This document shows positions 34,218-46,495 of a stretch of 64,000 bases of DNA, in pieces. The notes under the pieces are model-generated. The model worked only from the letters and a program-made list of their open reading frames with translations, made no database searches and was not told where the DNA came from. Each line of letters starts with the position of its first letter. Positions within the stretch are counted from its first letter, which is position 1. Where the stretch lies: contig JAGVVL010000001.1 in NCBI GenBank assembly GCA_018287875.1, positions 744,001 through 808,000 on the forward strand, read 5' to 3'. The translations under genes and the position numbers were made by a program. Source of the stretch: Nigrospora sphaerica. Taxonomy: Eukaryota; Ascomycota; Sordariomycetes; Amphisphaeriales; Apiosporaceae.

Positions 34218-36044
34218 TCACGCCGTGACGGTGGCAGTGGTAGTCGTGGTTTCTTTTTCCGTCGTGGTCATCGTCTCCTTGACGGTAACAGTGACCGGCC
34301 CAGCCTCAAGGGTGCCCGTGGCAATGGGGTTCTTGACGATGTGTGACAAAACCGGGAGTTCGGGGAGGGCCGTACCCAGAGGCGCGCCGGGTCGTGTAAA
34401 GATGGGAATGATGATGAGGGAGGTCAAAGGCGCAGGAGCGGACGTAGCTGTGCCAGACTTGGACGTCGTGAGAGGCGCAGATGCAGTTGTGGTAGAATCT
34501 ATCGATGCTGTAGTGGGCTTGACAGATGTTGTTGTAGGGCCAGGTGCGGTCGTCGTAGGCTTAGACGCGGCAGAGGTAGTCTTGCTGGCCGAGGTCGTTG
34601 TAGACGATGCGACAGTCGATGGCGTGAACACGATCGTGGTGGTAACACCTCCATCTTCAGAAGTAGCTGGCTTCGTCATGGTGATAAACGTTGTCGGGTT
34701 TCCTTCGGTGATTGTGACCGTGTCCGGGGTCTTTGATGACTTCGCAGTCGTAGAAGAGACAACCGGAGAGGGCGTTGGTACCACGGTTATAATATTCGTA
34801 ACCGTAGCTGTCGGCCCAACCGTGACCGTTATTGGACCTCTCTCAGTACTGCTAGTACTGGGCGACGCGGTAGAAGACGTTGCACTCGAGGACCCTAATA
34901 TCTTTTCTGCCACTTTGGGGTCAACACAGCCGACAGAAACCCCAGCAGTTGTGTTCATAGGTAGTGCAAAGCACTGCGTGTCTCCGTCGCACCGCGTCAA
35001 GGAGAAAGACCCGGAAGTACCACATTGGCCAATGTTTCCACCTATACAAGAAACCTGGCCGGTCTCGCAAGGCGTGCTCTCCTTAATGTCGTTGAAAAGG
35101 TTGTTATAATCCTTAGCCTGCGCGAGATTGCTCGCGAAAACGGCCGGCGGCACCGTGCCAGTCGAGGACGGCACTGTTGTGATGGCTGTCGGGACAACAC
35201 GGTTCACAGTGGATACAGCCTCCGACCGAGAAGCGGACAAGGATTTCGTTCCCGAGGACGAGCCAGTAGTAGCCGGGCCCGAGTTGGTAGTGCTATCAGA
35301 CGCAGTGACAGAGACGGTTGTCTTGCTGGACGTCAAAGCCGAAGAAATGGCAGTCGTCGACGATGCCGTAGTGGTACCGGCCGCAGTCTCAGAGTTTGTG
35401 GAGAGAAACCCTGTAACCGTTGTAACCGGAATGGGCCCCTTGGGAACCGTAGCTGATGTTGCGACGCTCAAGGCAGAGAGCGAGGATGAGGCGGGAGTCG
35501 TTGGTGAGCCCACGGCCGAAGCTGACCTCGAAGCCGACGCGCTGGAGGTAATGGACTCGGTTATCGACGCGGTGCGCGACTCTGTTGAAGAAGTCAACTG
35601 CTCCTGTGAAGCTGTAGACAGGACCATGGTAGAAGTGCTCGAGGTCACCGTCGAAGTGAGCAATGGTGAGGACGCTGTAGCGATGCTGCCAGTCGGCAAT
35701 GAGTGGTCCAAAGTGTCATTCAGGGTGAAAATGCGCGACACCGAAGCGGATGACGACGAGGAGGTAGTTATCGACGTCAACGTCGTGGAGCTGCCCGAAG
35801 CCGTGGCCGAGGGGTCTGCGACCGTCGCCTTCGTCCCCGAGACCGTTACCAACGAAGATGACGATTCATTGGAAGCCCTGCGCATGAACCCGCCCCGCTC
35901 GTATCGTCGTACGTCCGGCCTTGTCAGTCGGACAGCCGGCCGTGGCGCTTGGGATGAGACGGACTGCTCCCGGTGCCTCAACGGGCCAGCGGCTGAAGCC
36001 CCGGTGAGCAGGAGAACGTTGTAGAAGAAGAACGATATATGCAT
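34218..36044 (-). CDS. Secreted Ser/Thr-rich protein with CBM19-like Cys domain
   Basis: A 608-residue intronless ORF. It starts with a signal peptide (MHISFFFYNVLLLTGASAA) and then has a long Ser/Thr/Val-rich region that should be heavily O-mannosylated. In the middle (about residues 320-372) is a compact six-cysteine module. It holds CETGQVSCIGGNIGQCG, then RCDGDTQCFALP and GVSVGC, which resembles the CBM19 chitin-binding pattern or a related fungal wall-protein module. A second Ser/Thr-rich tail follows. There is no hydrophobic C-terminal GPI signal, so it is probably secreted or loosely wall-bound. Role inferred: cell-wall or substrate-binding mucin. The low-complexity Ser/Thr codons give an equally long, meaningless frame on the plus strand. 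Confidence 0.8.
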   Translation of the reverse strand: MHISFFFYNVLLLTGASAAGPLRHREQSVSSQAPRPAVRLTRPDVRRYERGGFMRRASNESSSSLVTVSGTKATVADPSATASGSSTTLTSITTSSSSSASVSRIFTLNDTLDHSLPTGSIATASSPLLTSTVTSSTSTMVLSTASQEQLTSSTESRTASITESITSSASASRSASAVGSPTTPASSSLSALSVATSATVPKGPIPVTTVTGFLSTNSETAAGTTTASSTTAISSALTSSKTTVSVTASDSTTNSGPATTGSSSGTKSLSASRSEAVSTVNRVVPTAITTVPSSTGTVPPAVFASNLAQAKDYNNLFNDIKESTPCETGQVSCIGGNIGQCGTSGSFSLTRCDGDTQCFALPMNTTAGVSVGCVDPKVAEKILGSSSATSSTASPSTSSTERGPITVTVGPTATVTNIITVVPTPSPVVSSTTAKSSKTPDTVTITEGNPTTFITMTKPATSEDGGVTTTIVFTPSTVASSTTTSASKTTSAASKPTTTAPGPTTTSVKPTTASIDSTTTASAPLTTSKSGTATSAPAPLTSLIIIPIFTRPGAPLGTALPELPVLSHIVKNPIATGTLEAGPVTVTVKETMTTTEKETTTTTATVTA

Positions 36045-38484
36045 CGTGAAGATCTTTCCGGTTTTCGATCGGACCGAAGGAAAATCTGACGAAAGAAAGA
36101 CAGAATAGAGAAGGGTACCGAAGGTGGTGAGGCAGTGGGTCGGTTCAGCGAACGGCGAGAAGGCGGCCCCGATGGTTCATATCACTGGGTGCCTGAAAGA
36201 AAGGAGGCGTCGGTGTCAAAGAAAACTGCTCCTTATTGAATCCCACGCAGTTGTCCAGACATAGTGTGGTATTGCAGGTAAGGAGAAGAGGCAACAAAGG
36301 AGAGGAGGCTGGAGCTAGGCCACGCCGTTGCGGTCCAGAGTCCAGGATGGCGAGAACAGAAGGAGAAAACGAGACAGATCACGGCTTGGGATCGGCAGTC
36401 CAGGGCGGCGCTGACATCTTGTAGGAGAAAAAGAGGCAACACTTGTTGCTTCTGGATCAGTCCATGGCCTTCAATGATGCTTGCTGCAGGTTCGGCCTCG
36501 CGGCAGAGTAGGTGCATGGGTGATGGTTCGACCGGGGGATAGCGACGAGAGGGGACCCACGGAGACGGCCGGTAGCTCAGTGACGATTGTCCAATCGTTG
36601 TCCATCGGGTTTAATTACAGCCGACCGCACGCAATAATTCCATGGTCGTCTGGTGCGTTACTAGGTTGAGCAGGAGATGCCATAGGGTCACGATGGGTTG
36701 GTAAGCGCTGGCTCTCCCTAGGGAGGTGTTTCCAAATGGTGTCGAGCGAAGGCGCGCGGCTGAAGCGGATTGGTGCTCGCCGATTTCTGGGCGGCCCGTT
36801 GCCGTGGCCGGCGGCGCGTCTGAGCCAATCATTCCCGGCTCAGGGCGTTTCCTGCGGCAGCCGCTGATGGGGGTCGGGCTTTCCACTACCGCCGCCCCAC
36901 CAGATTGGCTGCGCGCTCCAGTGCATGGCAGGCAAGCGCAGGTGCAGGGGGGAAAGAAAACCCCTCCCAGGCCCCGTTTTGCTCGACTCGACTCGACCGC
37001 TGGGCTTCGACCTCTCTTTTCCACCGTGACAATGGCCCCATGCAGACCGCGACGGCACTCAAGGGGAATTTGACAAAGACTTACTCCTCATATTGCCCCG
37101 CGTGTCAATTGTTGAAAGAATCCCGCCCGTACATGGCATATCTATTGGTGATCAGCCTTTGGGTCGGCGGTCAGGGACTTGCCCTTCCAAGCTTTCCCCG
37201 CCTTTGCCTTTCGTGAGCTCTACTGTGCACAAAGTAGGTTCCCACTTCCATTGCGGCTCGGCAAGTACAGCCGGAGCTGGTGGGCGCGTGAGTTCATCGT
37301 ACTCAGGTAGTCCACATGTTGCCTCCGTTGGACCTCGCTTCTGTCCACCAACCATGTCCACCAACCAACACCCCGTGAGAGCATCATCGTCAAGGCGAGG
37401 ACAACCTCCAAAGCAAGCTAGCCTCGACGTCCTGGGCCGAGCCTAACTCGTTGCGGTTCCATCGGCTCCCAGATGTTATTTGCGACTGCATCCCCTGCCA
37501 GACCGGACCATGGGCGAGGTGCTTCTTCCGCCCCAACCACGCCTCCCCATTCAAAACCGGATCGTCGTGGCGATGTAGCGCTTCCGAATAATGTCTTGTG
37601 GGCCACTCCTCGTGCCCCCGCCCGCCGTGCCTCGACAGTCGCCGGCGGCAAGCGCGTGGTTACAGTATAAGCGGCACCGCGGAACCTGTAAACACCACTC
37701 ATGCTGCCGGCAAATCGGAAAAGGCTGGCTCGCCCACCACGTTCTTCTCGGTGTGGGCTTGTGCAGCACTGCAATTTCTGCTCGTCCTCAGCTGTTCGCA
37801 GCGCTTGAAAGGGGGCAATGGTGCTTTCGGGGTTCATCGGCGACTCCACCTGCCTGGCATCATGGCCCAAGACGGCGAGCTGCTTGACGCACCTACGGTG
37901 ATAAGTGCCAATTCGGGATCCCACAGACCGACGACCCGGCCAGCGGCTTCCGGGCCGTCGGCTAGAGTGGGGGGCGCAACTCTACGCTAAACCGGTAGAA
38001 GAAGCTGGAGCTGCCAGGCTCGCATAAGCTTTGACGGCTTCCGCAGATGGCTAATGCGTGTGCCACGCTTTCGTGATCATCGGTACGTGTAATCTACCTC
38101 TCGAACCATTTCCTGTTGAAAATATCGTCTTAGGCAATGCAAATATGGCCTAGATGCTATGTGTTTGCTTGAGTTACAGCGTCATTGGGCGTCCCAAGTG
38201 ATCGGGTAATGAGTACACTCCATAGTTACGCGTGCTCTCCTCAACTATTGGCTAAGCTGCAAAGGCTCGCCGCCGTCTGAAGTGGTGATTGTGGCGAGCT
38301 CGACCCTAATGCTGGTGAAGGTGACGACCGCTCGCGAGCCACTTCGTGGGCAAGGTGGAGGACGGATAGAAATCTTTTGAGACCGGTTTTAGAAGGTGAG
38401 GATGACCACAGATAACACAATCCATTATTTATTCCTCCTTACTTCCCACTCACTCCACTGCCCAACTTGTTCGCTACCGACACA
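36045..38484. other. Intergenic region between divergent genes
   Basis: 2.4 kb shared upstream region of the mucin-like gene (minus) and the terpene synthase (plus). No recognisable gene. Frames at 36.6-37.9 kb are composition-driven on both strands. The last 80 bp before the terpene synthase start are C/T-rich, as in fungal promoters. Confidence 0.5.
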
Positions 38485-40024
38485 ATGGCACCAGCTATCA
38501 GCTCCCTCGCCCCCCTACCATCATCATCGTCAGCGGACGACCCAGATCTAGTCCTTGTCACCAAGCCGCTTCCCATGCTGGTGGACACAGGCGACTACGA
38601 GCGCCAGCATCTCGTGGGACGCTGTAAAGGCATGACAGTTCACGTCCAGAACCTCTTAAGCGCTATGCCGGCATGGCCGAAGAATGTTCACAGTAAGGAC
38701 ATTCTCGACGAGGTCAATGTCGAGATCGATGCATGGTTGAAGACGTAAGCCTCCCTTTCCCATCCCTGAAGCTCCCATTGCTTCAGTTCGTTCGCCTCTG
38801 CTTTGATCTTTCACTCTCGCCCACTCCATTCCCAACGGTACTTTATTCAGAAGCCTTGTCTCGTGATGAGCATTCGGCGCCGAGTCCCTTCCCCGAATCC
38901 GCCATGAGGACCCCCGATTCCCTATTAAACTCCGTTCGCAGTGTCAACGTGCCCCAGATCAAGAAGTATATGTACCGGGAAAACCACAACTTTCTCTTGG
39001 CCGCCAGCGCCTGTTTCTCGGATTGCCCGGCGGAGAAGCTGGTGGTATTGACCAAGTACCACTATTGGGTGGGCTCACACTTCCCCTGCCACCTTTCACA
39101 TTGATCCTGACCACGCCGAGCGTAGGCCTTCTCGTTCGACGACGAGATCGACACGGGCGGGGCGTTTTCAGGGGACCCGGCGGCGACACGGCACATCTGC
39201 GACGTGACGCTACAATGCGTGAATGAGATGCTGTGCCAAGACACGGCGATGGCGGCGGCACGCGCGAAGACGGCAGCGGCGCAAGCGGATGCGTCGAGCT
39301 CGGTTGTGCTACTGTACGAAGTACTGGCAGAGGTACGGCCGGCGATCGGACCGGCGACCACGGAGCGCTTGCGGCGCGAGTTCCACGCCTACGTCGAGGG
39401 CGCGGCGCGGGCGCAGGCGCTGCGGCAAGGCGGCCGTCTGCCGGATCCCGAACACCTCTTCAACCTGCGCCTCGGCGACGTCGGCGTCGCGCCCTCCATC
39501 ACGCTGAACGAATACGCCATGGGATTCGAGCTGCCCGACGCCATCCGCTACCACGACGCTATGGAGTGCATCGTCCTCGAGTGCACGCGCCTGACCATCC
39601 TGATCAACGAGATCCAGAGCTGCCCGAAAGAATTCGTGAGTCCATCCTCCCGGCGGCCTTGGTCGCTTTCGTCCCTGTCCCCTTACCCACGCCCGTACTG
39701 ACGGGGGATCCTCGACGACGCCAGCGCGACGGCCAGCTGGACAACATGTGCCTGGTGATGGTACACCACGAGAACATCTCCATCACGGAGGGCGTGGCGC
39801 GCGTCATCGGCCTCATGCGGAAGCACTACGCCGCGTGCGAGGCCGCCGTCGCGCGTCTGCCCTGGACCGACGACGAGAGCGTCAACGCCAAGATCCGCGA
39901 GTACGTCGCCGGCTGCCGCCGGCTGCCCACCGGCATCGGGCACTGGTCCTACCTATGCGACCGGTACTTCGACCAGAGCCAGCTCAACGACAAGTGGGAA
40001 CTGACCTTCACGCTTGACTGTTGA
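38485..40024 (+). CDS. Class I terpene synthase (probable sesquiterpene cyclase)
   Basis: Ionises a prenyl diphosphate (probably farnesyl diphosphate) and cyclises it in the cytosol. Four exons: 38485-38744, 38942-39068, 39126-39635 and 39725-40024. Introns are 197, 57 and 88 nt, and the last two have CTGAC branch points. The frame closes at 398 residues, in the fungal range. Metal-binding motif 1 is DDEID at 134-138 (FSFDDEIDTGG), right after an exon junction. The NSE triad is N290, S294 and E298 (NEIQSCPKE), ending at the third donor. The conserved C-terminal RY pair is 379-380. All three catalytic motifs are intact, so the enzyme should be active. The first intron is long for this window, so a small exon or alternative donor is possible there. 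The downstream neighbour is an MFS efflux pump, convergent and 0.9 kb away. The product is unknown. Confidence 0.9.
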
Positions 40025-40925
40025 GCCGGGACCGTGCAGGCGAAGCTTTGAGGCGCGGGTTGGGCGCTGTAGGGAGCGCTTCCCAACGCCGAGAATAGCG
40101 ACGGTATATGACTCTATTAGTTGCTGTGAGAGGCCGAGATGAATAAATAAGAATCCGAATTTCAATCTCTGAGTTTTAGAAGCATGAGTTCACTAACCCG
40201 ACTGCGGGAAAACCACTGCTGGGTGGTTATGCTCGGCTCTGATAAGACACCATTGACCCTCCTAAAGCAAGCCAATCTCGCATACCCTACCGACAACCAA
40301 CTACTTCTCATCAAGGCGGGCTATCCCTCCTCCTTTGTGCTTGAATTATGGCCTCCAATGCTCGCCGGTAACGCTGTCGGCCCGCCAAGGTCATCTTACT
40401 CTGACCAGTAGGTGTTGATTCGTCACCGCATACCTGTCAGATGTCTACCGAGTTACACCAGCTCTACATACCACGGATTATATCTGCGGAGGCGAAAAGT
40501 GCCCTCGGTACCTTAGTCAACCCCCGATTAATAATTTCTAACCCTATGGTCCTAGAAAGTTAAACAAACATGGCTGGTCTGACTCACTGCAATGCATGCA
40601 TGTATACGGCGGCTTGGCTTCGTGAACGCTTTAATACAACTCTCTTCATTCAACACAGACTTGCACGGTCGAGTCCGTACAAGCTGAAAGAGCCTGGTTA
40701 TCTGTGGACTATCCTACCGGCTCCCCACACAGAAACCGCAGACGCGTCTACGGAGGGTACGCGTGCCTGTACACGGCGCTGTCTCTTACTCCAAAGTACC
40801 GTTGTAATGGGATTTAGGGGGTAGTAGCCGGCTCGCTTCACGTTTCCCAACCTTTCTTTCCGACCATCCTTTCCGACGGTGCGCGGCGGTGGACGGCCAC
40901 GGCATCGTGGCTGGCCCAGGCTACC
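40025..40925. other. Convergent intergenic region
   Basis: 900 bp between the terpene synthase and the MFS pump. One short plus-strand ORF (40184-40411) has no recognisable content. Confidence 0.5.
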
Positions 40926-42757
40926 TTAGACGGCCGCGGCGGCCGGCTTCTTCTTCTCCTGGTCCTTGACGCTGTGCCAGGGCATGGCGGCGCTGCCGAC
41001 GAGGCCGAGGGCGGCAAGGGCGGCGGCGACGAGGAAGGTGGGGGCGAGGGCGTCGCGATAGGCGGCGGCGACGGCGGGACGCAGGGCGGGCGGCAGCGTC
41101 GTCTGCAGGCGGGTGGCGCCGAGGCGGGCGACGGCGGCGGGCAGGCCGGCGGCGGCGAGGGCGCGCGCGAGTCCGTTGGTGAAGACGGCGTTGGCAGCGC
41201 CGACGGCGACGGCACCGCCCAGCGACTGCAGGCCCGCCATGAGGGCGGTGCCGGCGGCCACGTCGGCACCGCCGAGCACCGTCTGCGCCGCCATGAGCGG
41301 CTGCTGGATGCCGAGCCCGACGCCGGCCCCGAAGAGCACCTGGTAGCCGGCCCAGGCGGCGGCGGGCGCCCCCGGCGTCAGCGTCGCGAGCAGGCCGGCG
41401 CCTGTCGCCATGCAGGCCGTGCCGAGCAGCATGCAGGGCGCGTAGTGTCCCCAGGCCGTCACGGCGGCGCCGGCGGCCGCCGTGAGGACCACGACGGTCA
41501 GCAGCATGGGCAGGTTCCGGAGCCCTGACTCGACGGCCGTGGTGCCCTCGACGGCCTGGAACCAGAGGGGCAGGTAGAGACAGGGCAGGAAGAAGCTGGC
41601 GCCCGTGCAGAAGGCGTAGAGGCCGCCCGCCCAGACGGTACGGTGGGCCAGGAGCCGCGGCGGCACCGTGGCCTGGTCCTGCTGCCGCTGCTGCACGACG
41701 AGGAAGCCCGCCATGGCCAGGGCGCTGACGGCGAGGAGGGCGATGATGCGGCCGCTGCTCCACTCGTACGTGACGCCACCCCATTGGAGAGCGAGCAGCA
41801 GGCAGACGACGGCGGCCATGAATAGCACCGTGCCGATAGGGTCAAAGTGCATGAGGCGTTCGCCCCAATGTTGCCGGGGCGACAGGGGCCGCTGGGGGTC
41901 TGAGAAGCAACAGGCCACGACGGCCACGGTGATGGTGCCGAGTGGAAGGTTGATCCAGAAGCACCAGCGCCACGTCTAGAAGCCGGGTTAGTAGGGTTCG
42001 AGCGGCCGGCGGTCAAGGGGGAAAATGGACCGGGTGGACACACGGCCTTGTCGGTGAAGACGCCGCCCAAGAGCGGGCCGGCGACGGAGGCGACGCCGTA
42101 CATGCCGCCGATGAGGCCGCTGTAGACGGGACGCTGGGCCAGGGGCACGCTGTGCGCGAGGATCAACATGGAGCCGGACAGGAGGCCGGCACTGCCGACG
42201 CCGGCGAGGGCGCGCCCGGCAATGAGCGTGGCCGAGTTGGGCGCCACGCCGCACACGAGGCTGCCCAGCTCGAAGAGGCAGATAGCCGTCACGAAGACGC
42301 GTTTGGTGCTCAGAAAGGTGTAGAACTTGCCGAAGACGAGCTGGAGGGCCGAAGTCGTAAGGAGATAGGCTGGGGGGCACGGGAGGGTCAGCCGGCTCCC
42401 GTATCGAGGGCCCTCTCTCTTTCTCTTCCCGGCCATGGTGTTACTCACCGCTGCCGTACCAGCCCACATCGGGCAGACTGTGGAATGTGTCGGTGATGAT
42501 GGGGATAGCAGGCGCAATGATAGCGTTACTACGACGGGCGTGTTAGTGTGCCAAGCCGAGTGACTGCCTACCCTCGCCTCGACTTACTCGAGAGCCATCA
42601 GGAAGATACTGAGACAGAGGCCTAGAACGATGAAACCGAGTTTCAACCCGGTGGGATACGGGGTTCCATCATCGCGGGATTGCAGATCCCGTGACGTGCT
42701 GCTGAGTTGAGACGGTGTCGTGCTCTGGCCGGCCAGGCCGGGTTTCTCGGGTTCCAT
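40926..42757 (-). CDS. MFS drug:H+ antiporter, DHA2-like efflux pump
   Basis: Plasma-membrane proton-driven exporter of the type found in fungal toxin and secondary-metabolite clusters. Four exons: 42757-42588, 42528-42449, 42369-42044 and 41975-40926. Introns are 59, 79 and 68 nt, the last with a CTACTAACC branch. The frame closes at 541 residues. After a polar N-terminus the first membrane helix runs into [11 protein letters not shown], the DHA motif D1 equivalent. Next come [16 protein letters not shown], the [10 protein letters not shown] segment and the antiporter motif C ([16 protein letters not shown]). The length and many hydrophobic segments fit the 14-helix subfamily. The C-terminus is short and lysine-rich (KDQEKKKP). 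Its closeness to the terpene synthase suggests export of that pathway's product, but fungal genomes hold many such pumps, so co-localisation alone is weak evidence. Confidence 0.9.
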
Positions 42758-45700
42758 GGTCTTGGTTTGCTGTGATGGCAGCGTAAGAAAGTGCCCTGGA
42801 GACTTGGGCCGTTCTGGGTCGGGGGAGAAGCGATGGAATTATTAGTGAACCGAGCGTGGACTGCACTTCACACCCGGACTGGAGGATTACGCACGGATAA
42901 GTCTTTCGTGTGAGCTGCCACTCATGGAGGCAGGGTATGAGCGGCTCGCCATTATTGGTAGGCTCGACGATAGCGACGCCGAAAAAAACTCGTTTGCCTC
43001 GTTGTCCATGTTGGGGGTAGCTATTGGTTGTTGGCGGCTGGTCGTGTTGAAAGCATCAACAGTCCGGCTGAGAAAGCAGCGGCAAAGGGCTGTGCCCGGG
43101 TCTTTATTTCTGATGGACTTCGGGCGACGACCTCGATGAATGGATCTAAGGGACAGGCTTTTGCGCGTATGCGCGCATCGTGGCGACCGTCATGAGGATA
43201 TATGCTTCTTAGGTGGGATCCCGTCCAACCCGGCAGAAGGGGCGGCTCGGCCGTACTGTTCGCTTTCACTACTAACTGCCAGCACAGGTAAGAGTTGCCT
43301 GGCTCAATAAAACGCAGCAATCGTATGCGGAAGTAGTTAGAGATTCACTTTGCCAATGGATGGCGTTCTGTGTGAGTAAATTTGGAAGAGACCGAGTTCT
43401 CCTCCAGTGAGCGCACCGTCTGCTCGGGTGCGAACAGGTTTCGGGCTGTTATCGATATAGAACCGCCGTTTCCTTCCCAGGCGCAAACAGACTAGGCCCG
43501 TATCTTGAGACGGAGAACATGGCAGTGACATGGAGGGAGGTCGTCGTCGGTTAGCACAAGGCCCCCGACACGAGCCGCCCCGAGACAGGTGTCAGTCATA
43601 GTGTTGATGGTGAGCTTTGTTGCTGTGGACGTAGGCTCTGTTTTACATAGCTTGCGCAACAACCCTACGGCTGTCATCATAACTCGCTTTTCTTTTCTTT
43701 TCTGGCCGATGTACAGAGGAAACAGCCGTTACCTACCCTTGTTAGCCCTGGGTGAAGCAGCACCAGCGCCTGCCTCTTGATCCATCTATGTATTTTATTT
43801 CTCCGTTTGGGCAAGGTCTCCCGCCATGTATTTACTTTACTTGCCTACACGCCACGTACGTCCATTAGGTACAGTACAAATACGCATCAGTTCAATGGAC
43901 ACCTAAGTACCTGAGTACTTTATAAGGAAGGTATGCCTAAAGTAAGTATCTACCCTGCCAGGCGATCCAACGACGCAAACCAGCTCACGTGAGAAGTCCA
44001 CGCCGAACATTCCTTCGACGAGATGCGAACGCCGGGTTTCTCTCTGGCGCCCTCCAAACGACGGGCCCACGAGGCCACGCGGAATCATTCCGTTCGTATG
44101 CATTCATGGCGACGGAAACCTTACCCTGACGGGCGGACGGCTAACAACAGGTAGAGGTGCAGGTACTACGGGCCGTAAGCACGACCCCGCCCGTCTCCAA
44201 AGCGCTGGGGCCGTGTGTGCCGCATAGGGACTGCAGAACCTGGTCCCGCCCCGTCATACAAGCACAGGTTGGCGGCAGTTGGTCTCGGCCGTTGGTAGAC
44301 GCCTGCGGGTGGACGAGCCGCCGAGCCAAAAGCCTGACACCGTCTTTCCGGGCCTGCCGACGTCGCCCCTGTCTCGGGAAAGGCCTGGGCGGGGATGCGC
44401 ACCGCGAGACGCAAGAATAAGATTCTTTCGCTTGTCTATACCCCTTCCAACCCAACATGTCGATGGAGCCGCTTTAGAAACCCCCCCAAGTCTCACAGCC
44501 TGAGTTGACTTGGGGTCGTCTGCAAGATCCCCCGGCGTATGCACAGTATACCGCCCCCACCCTTTGCTTCTGGTATATCGATCGGACTGGGGCCCCGGGT
44601 TGGTCATCGCATGCCATGGCGAGCCGGGCCGGCAATGTGCAGAGGCCGGCGTGGTCTTTGTCACTTTATTCGTACGTGTGTTTCTTGAGCGAAGACGACA
44701 GAAGGGTAGGACGTGCCCGAGGCCCAAAGTACCTCATATGTGCACGTAAGGCATGTACATATGGATGGGACCCGATGGCTTGGATGGCAGGCCTCGCATG
44801 CCTGCGCCCAGCTGCATACAAACGCTTTTCCGGGTCCCTGGGCGGGGTAACATGCGTCTACTTCTTCTACTTCCTGCTGTATCCATGCATGGGACGACGC
44901 GGGCGTGAAAAGTGTCGCGGAAATCAGTTTCCCATCCTCTCCAGTCTCGGCCGTAGTTGCAGGCACACCCACATCAGATGCAGAAGCGGCGGGCGGCTCT
45001 AGCAGTACCGACGTGGAAATAAGCCGCGCCAAGAAGCGGTCAGCGGGATGACGGAATACACCTCTGGGCGTACCTCTTCACGGGGCCCCCAGCATTTCCT
45101 GCAACAACACAGCACAGCACAGGGCTCTTGGTTGTACTATTGATGAACGACGTCCGATCGACGCGCCGACCTGGCGGCTGGGGAAGGGTTCGCTTTGCAT
45201 CTCGTAGGTCACGGCGACAAATACGATTACGTGCAGTTCGCTCGGTAACACAGAGGTGCAGAACCCCCCCCCCCCGCCGCCCTTGCCACCCATCATCTCC
45301 TCCGGAACTATACTCCGTACTTTGTTGAGGAATGCGGATCAGGCGGCAGATTGGGGTCGACGACGGAGCACCACCGGCGTCTCCACAGCGAGGGGGAACT
45401 AAACTCCGACATGATATCCCGCCCACCCCAGGTCTAGAGGCGGGCGTTTTGCCGCGTGATGCCCAAGTGCTGGAGATGGCGGGAGGGGGGGGGGGGGGGC
45501 TGGCAATGGGGCTCGCGCTGCTGAATCGACTGAGGCTCGGTCTACTTCCGGCGCGAGGGCCAAAGAGCGTAGCCGGCGCAAGGCGGTCACAAGGCGGGAC
45601 TGTAGCAGGGTAGCGTCAGTCTCGGCCGGGGAACAGGCCTGGTAGGGAAAAGAAGAGAGGGTCAAGATGAGGAACAGTTTTTACGCAATGTGTGGCCGGT

Positions 45701-46495
45701 AAAGGCGCCCCGTCGGAAATTGTCGGCCCCTCAGTTTGCAACCTCTTTCTTTTTTCCCCATACTCGGCAGGGCGTCATCCCCCCCCTCAAGGCCCAGCGA
45801 GCCAGGCGGCCCCAAAAACCTGGAGGGCCCAACCCCATACCCCAGCTATTCCTTGGCCGCCGCCGAGGGGTGGATGGAGACCAACTCCGACACGGGAAGT
45901 CCGTCCTGTGGTCCCGACACGAGAAGCCGATTAGCACGTTGCCCTGTCGAGGGCGGCCAAGCGGTAGCGCAGGTGGGTTGTTACTGGCGCCAAGACACCG
46001 AAGAAGGGCCTGGCGGCCGCTGGGGTCAGAATTTGAACGGGGGTTTCGCCGCTCTGCCCCCACAAACCACCCCGCGAGTTGGACGGGGGGGGGGGAGAGA
46101 GAGAGGCAGAGAGACACGAGCCAACCACCCCGCCCTATTGTGGAGGGGCCTGACCGTCCAAGGCCTTTCCAGCTTGTGCTCATCTTGCTTGCTCGTCGCT
46201 TCCCGGGGCACACGGCAGCAGTGGCTTTCTGTTTCTACCTCCGCCGTCGGCGCCGTGCCTTGGTCATCCCGCCCCTCCGAAGTGCCCAGGGGTACCCCGT
46301 CTTATAAAGACCGGCCAAGGCCCGTCGTCAAAAGTTTCCGCCTTCCTGGATCCTCTCCCCCAGCCCTCGTGTTCCGGCCCCGTCTGCAGTAGCCCACGCC
46401 ACAGACCCTACCGTCCTGCCCATCCCGGCCGCCAGCCAAGACCCGTGGGAGCAGAGAGACACACACAGGCACGCAGACACGGAGACACACGCGCC
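42758..46495. other. Large intergenic region between divergent transporters
   Basis: 3.7 kb with no recognisable gene. C and G homopolymers occur near 45254-45266 and 45480-45500, and a G run followed by a GA tract near 46082-46100. Recurrent TACCT/AGGTA-type motifs lie near 43850-43960. It probably contains promoters of the two MFS genes. Confidence 0.5.

Noticed and set aside
34042..36024. Long plus-strand frames of Val/Asp/Thr composition (34042-35109 and 35128-36024)
   Set aside because: They mirror the Ser/Thr-rich mucin on the minus strand, which has the signal peptide and Cys module.
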